Source of the DNA: Gammaproteobacteria bacterium
Lineage (GTDB): Bacteria > Pseudomonadota > Gammaproteobacteria > Xanthomonadales > Xanthomonadaceae
DNA length: 58,953 nucleotides
NCBI GenBank assembly: GCA_025356635.1
Contig: JANXRY010000020.1
Location: forward strand, 1 to 58,953
Reading direction: 5' to 3'
This document shows positions 51,998 to 58,953 of this stretch, one piece after another. Below the pieces are notes generated by a model. It was not told the origin of the DNA. It made no database searches and worked only from the letters and a program-made list of their open reading frames with translations. Position numbers and translations under genes: made by a program. The number at the start of each line of letters is the position of its first letter. Within the stretch, counting starts at the first letter, position 1.

Positions 51998-54067
51998 TCA
52001 CCGCTGACACAAAGTGGCGAGCAGGGCGCCTTGGGCCGAATACGGCATGACGTCCACCGCACTGACAACGCGCGAATAACTACCGTCCGGCTTCAGGTTC
52101 CAGGCCTGCTGGTTATCGGCGAGATAGTTCGCCAGTTCTTCGTCGAACACGCGTGCCGACAACACCGGATCCAGGATCGGGAAACAGGTTTCGATACGCC
52201 GCAACAAATTGCGTTCCATCCAGTCGGCGCTGGAGCAATACAGTTCCGGTTCGCCGGCGTTGCCGAACCAGTAGACGCGGCTGTGTTCGAGGAAGCGGCC
52301 GACCACCGAGCGCACCGTGATGTTTTCGGAAAGCCCCGGCACGCCCGGGCGCAGGCAACAAGCGCTACGAACGATCAACTCGATCTTCACGCCGGCATTG
52401 GATGCTTCGTACAACGCGCGGATCACGGTGGCTTCGTTCAACGAATTCATTTTGGCGATGATGTGTCCGGGCCGGCCTGCGCGGGCGTGCCTGGTTTCGC
52501 GCTCGATCTTCTTGAGGATGCCCTTGTGCAGGGTGAACGGCGAGGCCATCAGACGCTTGAGCTTGATCGCCGGCGCCAGCCCGGACAGTTGTTGGAACAG
52601 GCCGTGCACGTCGGTACCGATATCCGGGTCGGCGGTCATCAGCCCGATGTCGGTGTACGCGCGGGACGTTCCGGAATGATAATTGCCCGTGCCAAGATGC
52701 ACGTAGCGGCGCAGCGTCTTGCCCTCACGGCGGACGATCAACATCATCTTCGCATGCGTCTTGTGCCCGACCACGCCGTACATCACCTGCGCGCCGGCTT
52801 CCTGCAAGCGATCGGCCAGGCCCAGGTTCGCTTCTTCGTCGAAGCGCGCGCGCAATTCGATCACCACAGTCACGTCTTTGCCGTTCTGCGCCGCAGCGAT
52901 CAATTGCTCGATGATCTTCGAGTCCTTGCCGGTGCGGTACAGGGTCTGCTTGATCGCCAGCACGTCCGGATCGTTGGCGGCGGCCTTGAGCAGATCGACA
53001 ACGCTGGAAAAACTTTCATACGGATGGTGCAGCAGCACGTCGCCGGTGCGTAGCGTATCGAACGGCTGATCTTCGTCGAGCCTGGCCTTGCGCGATTTGA
53101 AACTGGGGAATTTCAATTCCGGCCGCTGCACCAGGTCGTAGACCAGGCTGACGCGATTGAGGTTGACCGGCCCATTGATCCGGTGCAGGGCTTTTTCGTC
53201 CAGGCCGAAATTCTGCAGCAGCGTCTTGACGATCGGCTTCGGGCAATGCTCGGCGATCTCCAGCCGCACGGCGGGCCGGAAACCGCGCGCCATCAATTCG
53301 CCCTTGAGCGCGCTGGCGAGGTTCTCGACTTCTTCTTCATCGACGAACAATTCGGAATTGCGCGTGACCCGGAACTGGTAGGCGCCTTTGACGGACATGC
53401 CTGGAAACAGGTCGTCGACGAAGGCGGTCAGCACCGCCGACAACAACACGAAATCGTGCTTGCCGCCGGATACTTCGATCGGCAGCTGGATGATGCGCGG
53501 CAACGAACGCGGCGCACGCACGATCGCCATGCCACCCTTGCGGCCGAAGGCGTCCTTGCCTTCCAGCACCACCACCACATTCAGCGATTTGTTGAGGATG
53601 CGCGGGAACGGATGCGCCGGATCCAGACCGAGCGGCGAGAGCACCGGCAGGATTTCGTTCTCGAAATATTTCTGCAGCCAGCGCTTTTGCTTCGCATTCC
53701 AGCTTTCCCGTGCCAGCACGCGGATGCCGGCGGCGTTCAGGGCGGGACGCAGGGTTTCGTTCCAGCAGCGATACTGCGCGTCAACCAGTTTGCCGGCGGC
53801 GTCGTGGATGCGTTGCAGGGCCAGCGCTGGCGGCATGTGGTCGGGTACCAGCGGCGCGCCGAATTCCAGCGCGGTCCGGACCGTGGCGACCCGGATTTCG
53901 AAAAATTCATCAAGATTCGTGCAGGAGATGCACAGGTATTTCAAGCGTTCGAGCAGGGGAATGGACGCGTCTTCAGCCTGGGCCAGCACCCGGGTGTTGA
54001 ATTCCAACTGCGACAGCTCGCGATTGAGGAACAGTTCGTGTTCGGGACGGTGGGTGGTATCGGTCAT
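51998..54067 (-). CDS. ppk: Polyphosphate kinase 1
   Basis: 689 residues, full length. N-terminal FLNRELSQLEFNTRVLAQAED, head domain, FHPYESFSSVVDLLKAAA-like LLHHPYESFSSV, VVELRARFDEEANL, catalytic phospho-His in YGVVGHKTHAKMMLI, and a C-terminal second HKD-type domain (MERNLLRRIETCFPILDP). Synthesises polyphosphate from ATP. It follows phoR by 9 nt and precedes ppx, forming a phosphate-storage operon. No Shine-Dalgarno is present; TAAACT ends 6 nt before the ATG. Confidence 0.97.
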   Translation of the reverse strand: MTDTTHRPEHELFLNRELSQLEFNTRVLAQAEDASIPLLERLKYLCISCTNLDEFFEIRVATVRTALEFGAPLVPDHMPPALALQRIHDAAGKLVDAQYRCWNETLRPALNAAGIRVLARESWNAKQKRWLQKYFENEILPVLSPLGLDPAHPFPRILNKSLNVVVVLEGKDAFGRKGGMAIVRAPRSLPRIIQLPIEVSGGKHDFVLLSAVLTAFVDDLFPGMSVKGAYQFRVTRNSELFVDEEEVENLASALKGELMARGFRPAVRLEIAEHCPKPIVKTLLQNFGLDEKALHRINGPVNLNRVSLVYDLVQRPELKFPSFKSRKARLDEDQPFDTLRTGDVLLHHPYESFSSVVDLLKAAANDPDVLAIKQTLYRTGKDSKIIEQLIAAAQNGKDVTVVIELRARFDEEANLGLADRLQEAGAQVMYGVVGHKTHAKMMLIVRREGKTLRRYVHLGTGNYHSGTSRAYTDIGLMTADPDIGTDVHGLFQQLSGLAPAIKLKRLMASPFTLHKGILKKIERETRHARAGRPGHIIAKMNSLNEATVIRALYEASNAGVKIELIVRSACCLRPGVPGLSENITVRSVVGRFLEHSRVYWFGNAGEPELYCSSADWMERNLLRRIETCFPILDPVLSARVFDEELANYLADNQQAWNLKPDGSYSRVVSAVDVMPYSAQGALLATLCQR

Positions 54068-54076
54068 GTCGGCAGT

Positions 54077-55366
54077 TTATCGGTTCCGGACCCGCTCTGG
54101 CCCGAATACGCAGGCGAAAGTGCTGCCGCGGCCGACTTCACTTTCGATCTCCAGCCGGCCCTGGTGCAGGCTGAGCACGTGCTTGACGATCGACAGACCG
54201 AGCCCGGTGCCGCCGGATTCGCGCGAACGACTGGTCGAAACCCGGTAGAAGCGCTCGGTAATGCGTGGCAGGTGTTGTTGCGGAATGCCGTAACCGGAGT
54301 CCTGCACCGCCAGCGTGACTCCGCCATCGGCATTGCGGATGAAGCGCAGGGTGACGCGGCCGTCGGTCGGCGTGTAACGAACCGCGTTACTCACCAGGTT
54401 CGAGAACGCGCTGTGCAGTTCCTTGGCAGCGCCGAACAGATCGCATTGCGCGCTGTCGTCGACGACTATTCGATGCCGGCCCTGGCTGAGCGCCTCGGCT
54501 TCGCGTCGCAACGTGATCAGCAGCGGTGCCATGGCCACCACTTCTTCCGACAATTGTTGCTGCGCCTCCAGCCGGGAAAGCATCAGCAAGTCTTCGACCA
54601 GTTGCGCCATGCGCTGCGATTGTTTGCGCATTTCCGAAACCATCGGCGCCCACTCCGGGTTTTCCTCGGGCTCCATCATGTCCAGGTAGCCATGCACCAC
54701 GGTCAGCGGCGTGCGCAGTTCGTGCGAGACATTGGCGACGAAATCCCGGCGTACTTGTTCCAGCCGTGTCAGCCGGGTGACATCGCGGACGATCACCAGC
54801 CATTCTTCGCTCGAATAGGGCAGCAATTGCAGGCTCAGGCGGACGGCTGAATCGGCCGGACTGGCCAGGTCGGCCAGGGGTTCGTCGGTACGTGCCTGAT
54901 CAAGCCATAGTGCAACCTCGGGATCGGTGAGCGCCTCCAGCAATTTCGTATTCAGGCTATGCGGGTACTGCAGGCCGAGCAGCCGTCGCGCCGATTTGTT
55001 GAACCAGAGGATGCGGCGCTCGCGGCGGCTCACGATCAGCGCGCCGTCGGGCATCGCCGAAGCGGCCTGACGATAGGCATGGAGCAGGCGAGCCAAGCGC
55101 TGGTTGCGGGTGCGTGTTTCGGTCTGGCGCCGATGGATGAGCGTCTCCAGTGCTGCCCACAAACCCTGGCCGTGGACGGTCTTGAGTTGCGTGCGCCAGT
55201 CAAGGAAGCGCGATACCCGATACAGGCGCCAATAGCCGCGCATGGCCACCAACGCCGTGGCGATCAGTAGGGTCAGCGTCAATTGCCGGGTGGCAATGCC
55301 GACGGCAGTGGCAAGTGTGAAGAACAAAAGCAGGCGCAGCAGGGTTTGCCGCCAGGCCAGACGCAT
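54077..55366 (-). CDS. phoR: Phosphate regulon sensor histidine kinase PhoR
   Basis: About 429 residues. Two N-terminal helices (LLRLLLFFTLATAVGIA and LTLTLLIATALVAMRGYW), a PAS domain (DGALIVSRRERRILWFNKSARRLLGL), H box FVANVSHELRTPLTVVHGY, N box SNLVSNAVRYTPTDG, G boxes DSGYGIPQQHLPRITERFYR and GTGLGLSIVKH. The PAS and short periplasmic loop fit PhoR, which senses phosphate through PstSCAB-PhoU. The start is taken at ATG 55366; longer forms would overlap phoB by up to 67 nt. Confidence 0.92.
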   Translation of the reverse strand: MRLAWRQTLLRLLLFFTLATAVGIATRQLTLTLLIATALVAMRGYWRLYRVSRFLDWRTQLKTVHGQGLWAALETLIHRRQTETRTRNQRLARLLHAYRQAASAMPDGALIVSRRERRILWFNKSARRLLGLQYPHSLNTKLLEALTDPEVALWLDQARTDEPLADLASPADSAVRLSLQLLPYSSEEWLVIVRDVTRLTRLEQVRRDFVANVSHELRTPLTVVHGYLDMMEPEENPEWAPMVSEMRKQSQRMAQLVEDLLMLSRLEAQQQLSEEVVAMAPLLITLRREAEALSQGRHRIVVDDSAQCDLFGAAKELHSAFSNLVSNAVRYTPTDGRVTLRFIRNADGGVTLAVQDSGYGIPQQHLPRITERFYRVSTSRSRESGGTGLGLSIVKHVLSLHQGRLEIESEVGRGSTFACVFGPERVRNR

Positions 55367-55398
55367 CAGCAGCGAGCGTTGCAGTTTGTCGCTGGAGT

Positions 55399-56088
55399 TC
55401 AAGTCGAGGCCGAAAAACGATAGCCGGCGCCGCGCACGGTCTGCACCATGTCTTCGAGCTGGCACGGTTCGAGTGCCTTGCGCAGGCGGCGAATGTGCAC
55501 GTCGACGGTACGTTCCTCGACATAGACATTGCCGCCCCAGACATGGTCCAGCAGCTGGGTGCGGGTATAGACACGATCAGTATGGGTCATGAAGAAGTGC
55601 AACAGGCGGTACTCGGTAGGGCCGACGTGCACGGGCATGTCACCCGCGAAGATGCGATGGGCGGCACCATCGATGCGCAGCCGACCGACCGTCACCGAAC
55701 CGTCATGATCGTCTTCGCGCGAGCGGCGCATCACTGCCTTGATCCGGGCAAGCAACTCGCGCGCAGAGAATGGTTTGACCACATAGTCATCCACGCCCGA
55801 TTCCAGGCCGCTCACGCGGTCGTTTTCCTCGCCGCGGGCGGTCAGCATGATGATCGGCACGTCGCGGGTCAGCTCATCGCGGCGCCAGCGCCTGGCGAGA
55901 TCCAGGCCGCTGATTCCGGGCAGCATCCAGTCAAGCAGGATCAGATCCGGCACCCGATCGGTGATGGCCGATTGGGCTTCGCGGGCATCACCCGCGTGCA
56001 CGGGCTCGTAGTCGCCCTTGCGCAGGGCAAAGGCCACCATGTCGCGGATGGCTGGCTCGTCGTCAACGATGAGAATGCGTTTTTGCAC
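55399..56088 (-). CDS. phoB: Phosphate regulon response regulator PhoB
   Basis: 229 residues. Receiver: ILIVDDEPAIRDMV, phospho-Asp in LILLDWMLPGISGLDLARRWR, Lys in DDYVVKPFSARELLAR; OmpR-type DNA-binding domain with GPTEYRLLHFFMTHTDRVYTRTQLLDHVWG and ERTVDVHIRRLRKAL. Activates the Pho regulon. GTG 56088. A Pho box lies 51 nt upstream, so autoactivation is expected and would carry phoR, ppk and ppx. Confidence 0.96.
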   Translation of the reverse strand: MQKRILIVDDEPAIRDMVAFALRKGDYEPVHAGDAREAQSAITDRVPDLILLDWMLPGISGLDLARRWRRDELTRDVPIIMLTARGEENDRVSGLESGVDDYVVKPFSARELLARIKAVMRRSREDDHDGSVTVGRLRIDGAAHRIFAGDMPVHVGPTEYRLLHFFMTHTDRVYTRTQLLDHVWGGNVYVEERTVDVHIRRLRKALEPCQLEDMVQTVRGAGYRFSAST

Positions 56089-56124
56089 TGGGATACCGTG
56101 TCATTGGCCGGAACCAGACGCAAG

Positions 56125-56156
56125 TAGATAAAACTATTGTGACGGTCCCGTGACTG
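56125..56156 (-). promoter_or_regulatory. Pho box and -10 of the phoB operon
   Basis: On the minus strand CAGTCAC-GGGA-CCGTCAC (56156-56139) matches the 7-4-7 Pho box (CTGTCAT-N4-CTGTCAT) at most positions with the right 11-bp periodicity. AATAGTTT then leads to TATCTA (56130-56125) as -10, giving a start near 56118 and a leader of about 30 nt. The layout is a standard class II PhoB-activated promoter with the box in place of a -35. Confidence 0.65.
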
Positions 56157-56175
56157 CGCCCACGGGGGCGAGCCT

Positions 56176-57792
56176 TCAACCGCCGTCGGCCGGCTGGTTT
56201 TCCGGTTTCAGGCCCTGGCGATGCATCTCCAGGACCTCCGGGGTAATCGCCGCGATGCGTGATTCGATCCGCGCGCGCTGTACATAATCGAGGTCGCCGC
56301 GCTTGAGCAGGGCGGCAAACTGATTCAAGGCGTCCTCAGCGCGGCCATTGAGGTAGGCGGCCTCGGCGTAGGCTTCGCCCGCCCTTGGAAGGTCCCCAGC
56401 CAGGTCGCTGGCGCGACCGAAGGTTTTCTGGAAAAGCGGGTCATCTGTACTGTTCGACAGCAGTGGCCGTAGCACGGCCTGGGCGCGCCGGCCGGCTTCG
56501 GGAGTGCCGATTTCGTTGAGAACCCGGGCATAACTGAGGCTTACCGGGCGGTCCTGGTGATGCTGGGCGAGCAAGGCCTCGTAACGCTTCCGCGCGAGCG
56601 CATCGTTGCTGGCAGCATGGGCGCATTCGGCCAGGGAGAGCTCGATCCACAGATTATCGGGATGGCGTTCGGACAATGCCTGTAATCCCGACTCGGCGGC
56701 TGCCGGAAAGCCGGCCTGGAGTTGCGCCAGCGACTGCCCATAGCGCAATGGGTCGCTGGCATGCGGGCCCGCAGCTTCCAGCAACGCCTTGTTTTCTTTC
56801 ATCGCGTCCTGTGGTGTTGCCGCGCTGAGCACGCGCAAACGTGCGCGCGCCCAGTCGAACATGCGCATGGGCGGGCCTGCCGGGTTGTTGCCGACAGCGA
56901 GGAACAAGTCTCCAGGCAGGAGCAGACTCGATCCTGTGCCGATACTCGCGGCAGGTGCTACTACCCCCTCCTTCTGCAGCTTCGCCGCGCGTTCCCGGGC
57001 CTCGCTCAGGCGGCTGGTCGTGAGTGGATGGGTTTGCAAGTACGAGGGAGTCTGATAACCACCGGAATTGCCCCGGGTCGCGCGTTGCATGCGCTCGAAG
57101 AAATCGGCCATGCCATTGGCATCGTAGCCGGCACGGTAAAGCGTCTGGATGCCGAATCGATCGGCCTCGGCTTCGCTGTCGCGGGTGTAGTTGATCTGTC
57201 GTTGCGCCGCCAGCCCCGCCGCGCCCATCACAGCGGCCTGGATGGCATCGCCATTGTTACGGTTGCCGTAGCCGTCGCGACTGCCCGAGTTCTGGGCGGC
57301 AATGATTGCGCCGAGCATCGCGATCATGATGGGAATCTGGTCCTTGCGGGCGCGTTCGACGTTGCGAAGCACGTGGTTTTGGGTCACGTGGGAGATTTCG
57401 TGCGCAAGAACGCCAGCCACTTCATCCTCCGTCTGCGCCGTCAGGATCAGCCCGGAATTCACGCCCACATAGCCGCCAAGGGTCGCAAAGGCATTGATCT
57501 GCCGGTCGCGCATCATGAAAAAGGTGAACGGTTGGTCGGGCTTGTCAGAGACGGCAGCCAAGCGATGGCCGATGCCATCGAGCCAGGCATCGATCAGCGG
57601 GTCTTCCAGGACATAGCCGAAATGGCGTAGCTGATACAGGGTATAGGCGCCGTATTCGGCCTGCTCGGCGGGGCTGAGCAGTTCTCCGGCCGAGGAACCC
57701 ATGTCGGGCAGCGTTCCGGATTGCCCATGGGCGGTCGAGGCCAGGCCAAGGGTGATCGCCAGTGCGGCAGCGAGGGGGGTCAGTCGCGGCAT
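56176..57792 (-). CDS. bepA: M48 family metalloprotease with TPR-like repeats (BepA-like)
   Basis: 538 residues. Signal peptide (LAAALAITLGLASTAHG), M48 protease with zinc motif VLAHEISHVTQNH and a downstream Glu (DSEAEADRFGIQTL), then a C-terminal TPR-like half (repeats such as ALSERHPDNLWIELSLAECAHAASND). BepA is a periplasmic chaperone-protease for LptD and BAM substrates. ATG 57792 has GGAG 6 nt upstream; ATG 57804 is the alternative. Upstream of phoB on the same strand, but the Pho box in between points to separate control. Confidence 0.88.
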   Translation of the reverse strand: MPRLTPLAAALAITLGLASTAHGQSGTLPDMGSSAGELLSPAEQAEYGAYTLYQLRHFGYVLEDPLIDAWLDGIGHRLAAVSDKPDQPFTFFMMRDRQINAFATLGGYVGVNSGLILTAQTEDEVAGVLAHEISHVTQNHVLRNVERARKDQIPIMIAMLGAIIAAQNSGSRDGYGNRNNGDAIQAAVMGAAGLAAQRQINYTRDSEAEADRFGIQTLYRAGYDANGMADFFERMQRATRGNSGGYQTPSYLQTHPLTTSRLSEARERAAKLQKEGVVAPAASIGTGSSLLLPGDLFLAVGNNPAGPPMRMFDWARARLRVLSAATPQDAMKENKALLEAAGPHASDPLRYGQSLAQLQAGFPAAAESGLQALSERHPDNLWIELSLAECAHAASNDALARKRYEALLAQHHQDRPVSLSYARVLNEIGTPEAGRRAQAVLRPLLSNSTDDPLFQKTFGRASDLAGDLPRAGEAYAEAAYLNGRAEDALNQFAALLKRGDLDYVQRARIESRIAAITPEVLEMHRQGLKPENQPADGG

Positions 57793-57887
57793 GCATTGCT
57801 CCATAGGGTCGATCCAGCATGCCCGTCTAGCTGGGCGCCAGCGTGAATGGGCTGTTAATCCGGGCTCAGCTCGGACCCGAGGCAGGG

Positions 57888-57893
57888 TAAAAT
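57888..57893 (+). promoter_or_regulatory. Candidate -10 for grxC
   Basis: TAAAAT 51 nt before the grxC start, with a predicted leader of about 44 nt. The -35 region is weak (CTCAGC). It lies in the 151-nt divergent gap between bepA and grxC. Confidence 0.35.
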
Positions 57894-57943
57894 GTTCCGA
57901 TTGAACCTCATCACAACGCCAAGCGCATCGTTCCGGAGTCTCT

Positions 57944-58204
57944 GTGCCCGACGTCGTCCTGTATACCACGGCCCATTGTGGCTACTGCGTGGCCGCCAAG
58001 AACCTGCTCAAGTCCCGTGGCGCCAACTATCGGGAAGTGCGCGTCGATCTCGATGCCGAACAGCGCGCCGAAATGCTGACCAAGACGCGACGAACTTCGG
58101 TACCGCAGATTTTTATCGACCAGACCCACATTGGCGGCTTCGAAGAATTGATTGCCCTTGACCGCGCTGGCGGCCTGAAACCCCTACTGGAAGCATCGCC
58201 ATGA
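57944..58204 (+). CDS. grxC: Glutaredoxin 3
   Basis: 86 residues. DVVLYTTAHCGYCVAAKNLL has the CGYC redox centre (CPYC in E. coli Grx3); TSVPQIFIDQTHIGGFEEL supplies the cis-Pro and glutathione-binding GG. Reduces disulfides with glutathione. GTG 57944 with GGAG 6 nt upstream. It overlaps the next gene by ATGA. Confidence 0.94.
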   Translation: MPDVVLYTTAHCGYCVAAKNLLKSRGANYREVRVDLDAEQRAEMLTKTRRTSVPQIFIDQTHIGGFEELIALDRAGGLKPLLEASP

Positions 58205-58578
58205 GCGACGAAGTCGACACCGGCAATCGCCTGCAGGAATTCAACGCATACCGGCAGCGCATGAACGAGCGCATCCTGAGTGAGGACAATCAAGTCGTGC
58301 GGCGCTTTTTCGCGCTCGATACCCAGACCTATAAAGACGGCGCGCTCGACCTGAAGACCAAGGAATTGCTCGGCCTGGTTGCCTCGATGGTACTGCGCTG
58401 CGACGATTGCATCAGCTATCACGTGGCCCAATGCAAGGAAGCGGGCGTGAACCGCGACCAATTCTTCGAGACCTTCAGCGTCGCCCTGGTGGTCGGCGGC
58501 AGCATCGTCATTCCGCATTTGCGCCGCGCGGTGGACTTCCTCGACACGCTCGAAACTTCCGAACGGGAAAATCTATGA
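58201..58578 (+). CDS. Carboxymuconolactone decarboxylase / AhpD-like protein
   Basis: 125 residues. The AhpD-like redox motif CDDCISYHV (CxxCxxxH) lies in LKTKELLGLVASMVLRCDDCISYH, followed by VALVVGGSIVIPHLRRAVDFLD. The family includes peroxidase-reducing disulfide proteins and true decarboxylases; the CxxC favours a redox role. It overlaps grxC and the isocitrate dehydrogenase gene by ATGA on each side, suggesting joint use. Confidence 0.85.
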   Translation: MSDEVDTGNRLQEFNAYRQRMNERILSEDNQVVRRFFALDTQTYKDGALDLKTKELLGLVASMVLRCDDCISYHVAQCKEAGVNRDQFFETFSVALVVGGSIVIPHLRRAVDFLDTLETSERENL

Positions 58579-58953
58579 GCCAGACCATCGCGGTGATCCG
58601 GGGCGACGGCATCGGCCCCGAGATCATGGACGCCACCCTGCACGTGCTCGAAGCGCTCAAGCTTGGGCTTGACTATGAATTTGTCGACGCTGGCCTGTCG
58701 GCCTACGAGAAGACCGGCGAACTGTTGCCAGCGGCCACGATCGAGGCGATCCAAAAGCATCGCATCGCGCTCAAGAGCCCGCTGACCACACCGGTGGGCG
58801 AGGGCTTCTCCTCGATTAATGTCGAGCTGCGCAAGCGCTTCGATCTTTACGCCAACGTGCGCCCGGCGATCAGTTTTCCGAACACCAAGTCGCGCTACCA
58901 GGGCATCGACCTGATCACCGTGCGCGAGAACACCGAGGGCGCTTATATCGGCG
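58575..58953 (+). CDS. NAD-type isocitrate dehydrogenase, 5' part
   Basis: At least 126 residues, cut by the window end. QTIAVIRGDGIGPEIMDATL is the nucleotide-side start of the isocitrate/isopropylmalate dehydrogenase family; LKSPLTTPVGEGFSSINVELRKRFDLYANVRPAIS has the substrate Ser-x-Asn and Arg residues, and VRENTEGAYIG is the isocitrate-binding region. The pattern is that of NAD-dependent IDH rather than LeuB. ATG 58575 overlaps the AhpD-like stop (ATGA). Confidence 0.88.
   Translation, partial: MSQTIAVIRGDGIGPEIMDATLHVLEALKLGLDYEFVDAGLSAYEKTGELLPAATIEAIQKHRIALKSPLTTPVGEGFSSINVELRKRFDLYANVRPAISFPNTKSRYQGIDLITVRENTEGAYIG

Noticed and set aside
53183-54850. Long plus-strand open frame (555 codons) opposite ppk and phoR
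   Set aside because: Shadow of the real minus-strand genes, with no recognisable domain.
56161-56171. Short CGCCC/GGGCG hairpin after bepA
   Set aside because: A 5-bp stem without a T run; not enough to call a terminator.
1-58953. CRISPR arrays, insertion sequences, prophage genes or restriction systems
   Set aside because: No regularly spaced repeats, transposases, integrases or such enzymes are visible; gene content is chromosomal housekeeping.

Overview
This 58,953-base window is a dense, GC-rich stretch of a gammaproteobacterial chromosome. The gene content and order point to Xanthomonadales/Lysobacterales (Rhodanobacteraceae- or Xanthomonadaceae-like). The evidence is the run yceD-rpmF-fabH-fabD-fabG-acpP-fabF-pabB-pabC-mltG-tmk-holB-pilZ, SRP RNA next to tRNA-Ser and dnaX-ybaB-recR, phoB-phoR-ppk-ppx, creB-creC-creD, and a KdkA-type Kdo kinase. 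This placement is an inference from gene content; no 16S rRNA gene is present. I see no rRNA genes, CRISPR arrays, insertion sequences, prophage or integrase. Intergenic gaps are short, none exceeds 300 bases, and many genes overlap by ATGA, GTGA or TTGA.

Layout. 125-4458 (minus strand): three exported proteins (an Asp-box propeller, an M20 peptidase and an Ig-repeat protein). 4457-9685: envelope genes (acyltransferase 3, DUF6165, a GT9 glycosyltransferase and KdkA), then an MBL-fold hydrolase coupled to a solitary moaA. 9682-10683 (minus): aqpZ, SRP RNA and tRNA-Ser. 10815-14298: dnaX-ybaB-recR, a small exported protein and a HIT protein. 14350-18685 (minus): moxR-DUF58-transglutaminase-slp. 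18711-20585: a GT39 glycosyltransferase with a C-terminal Ig-like domain. 20595-21647 (minus): maf/yceF and a coiled-coil membrane protein. 21810-32296: the fatty acid/folate/DNA-replication operon. 32315-34171 (minus): DUF6164, tesB and an amidase. 34210-37366: MOSC, hydrolase and rlmKL. 37352-40440: DUF6491, a methyltransferase and two convergent pirins. 39580-44480 (minus): GNAT-mfd-pirin. 44606-46364: a CDF transporter and rlmJ. 46393-50256: creBCD plus an unknown. 50480-57792 (minus): bepA and phoB-phoR-ppk-ppx. 57944-58953: glutaredoxin, an AhpD-like protein and the start of an NAD-type isocitrate dehydrogenase cut by the window edge.

Most of the window is conserved housekeeping, and I did not find a clear new defence or mobile system. 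The most notable signals are regulatory or repeat-derived: (i) a REP-like 'LTPxPLP' palindromic repeat inside the mfd reading frame; (ii) a Pho box 5' of phoB and a near-consensus cre tag 5' of creD; (iii) a recurring geometry in which a -10-like hexamer sits exactly 6 nt before an ATG that lacks a Shine-Dalgarno (tesB, an amidase, a methyltransferase, ppk), suggesting leaderless mRNAs, sometimes with the hexamer built on the stop codon of the preceding gene; (iv) absence of plsX from its usual place between rpmF and fabH.
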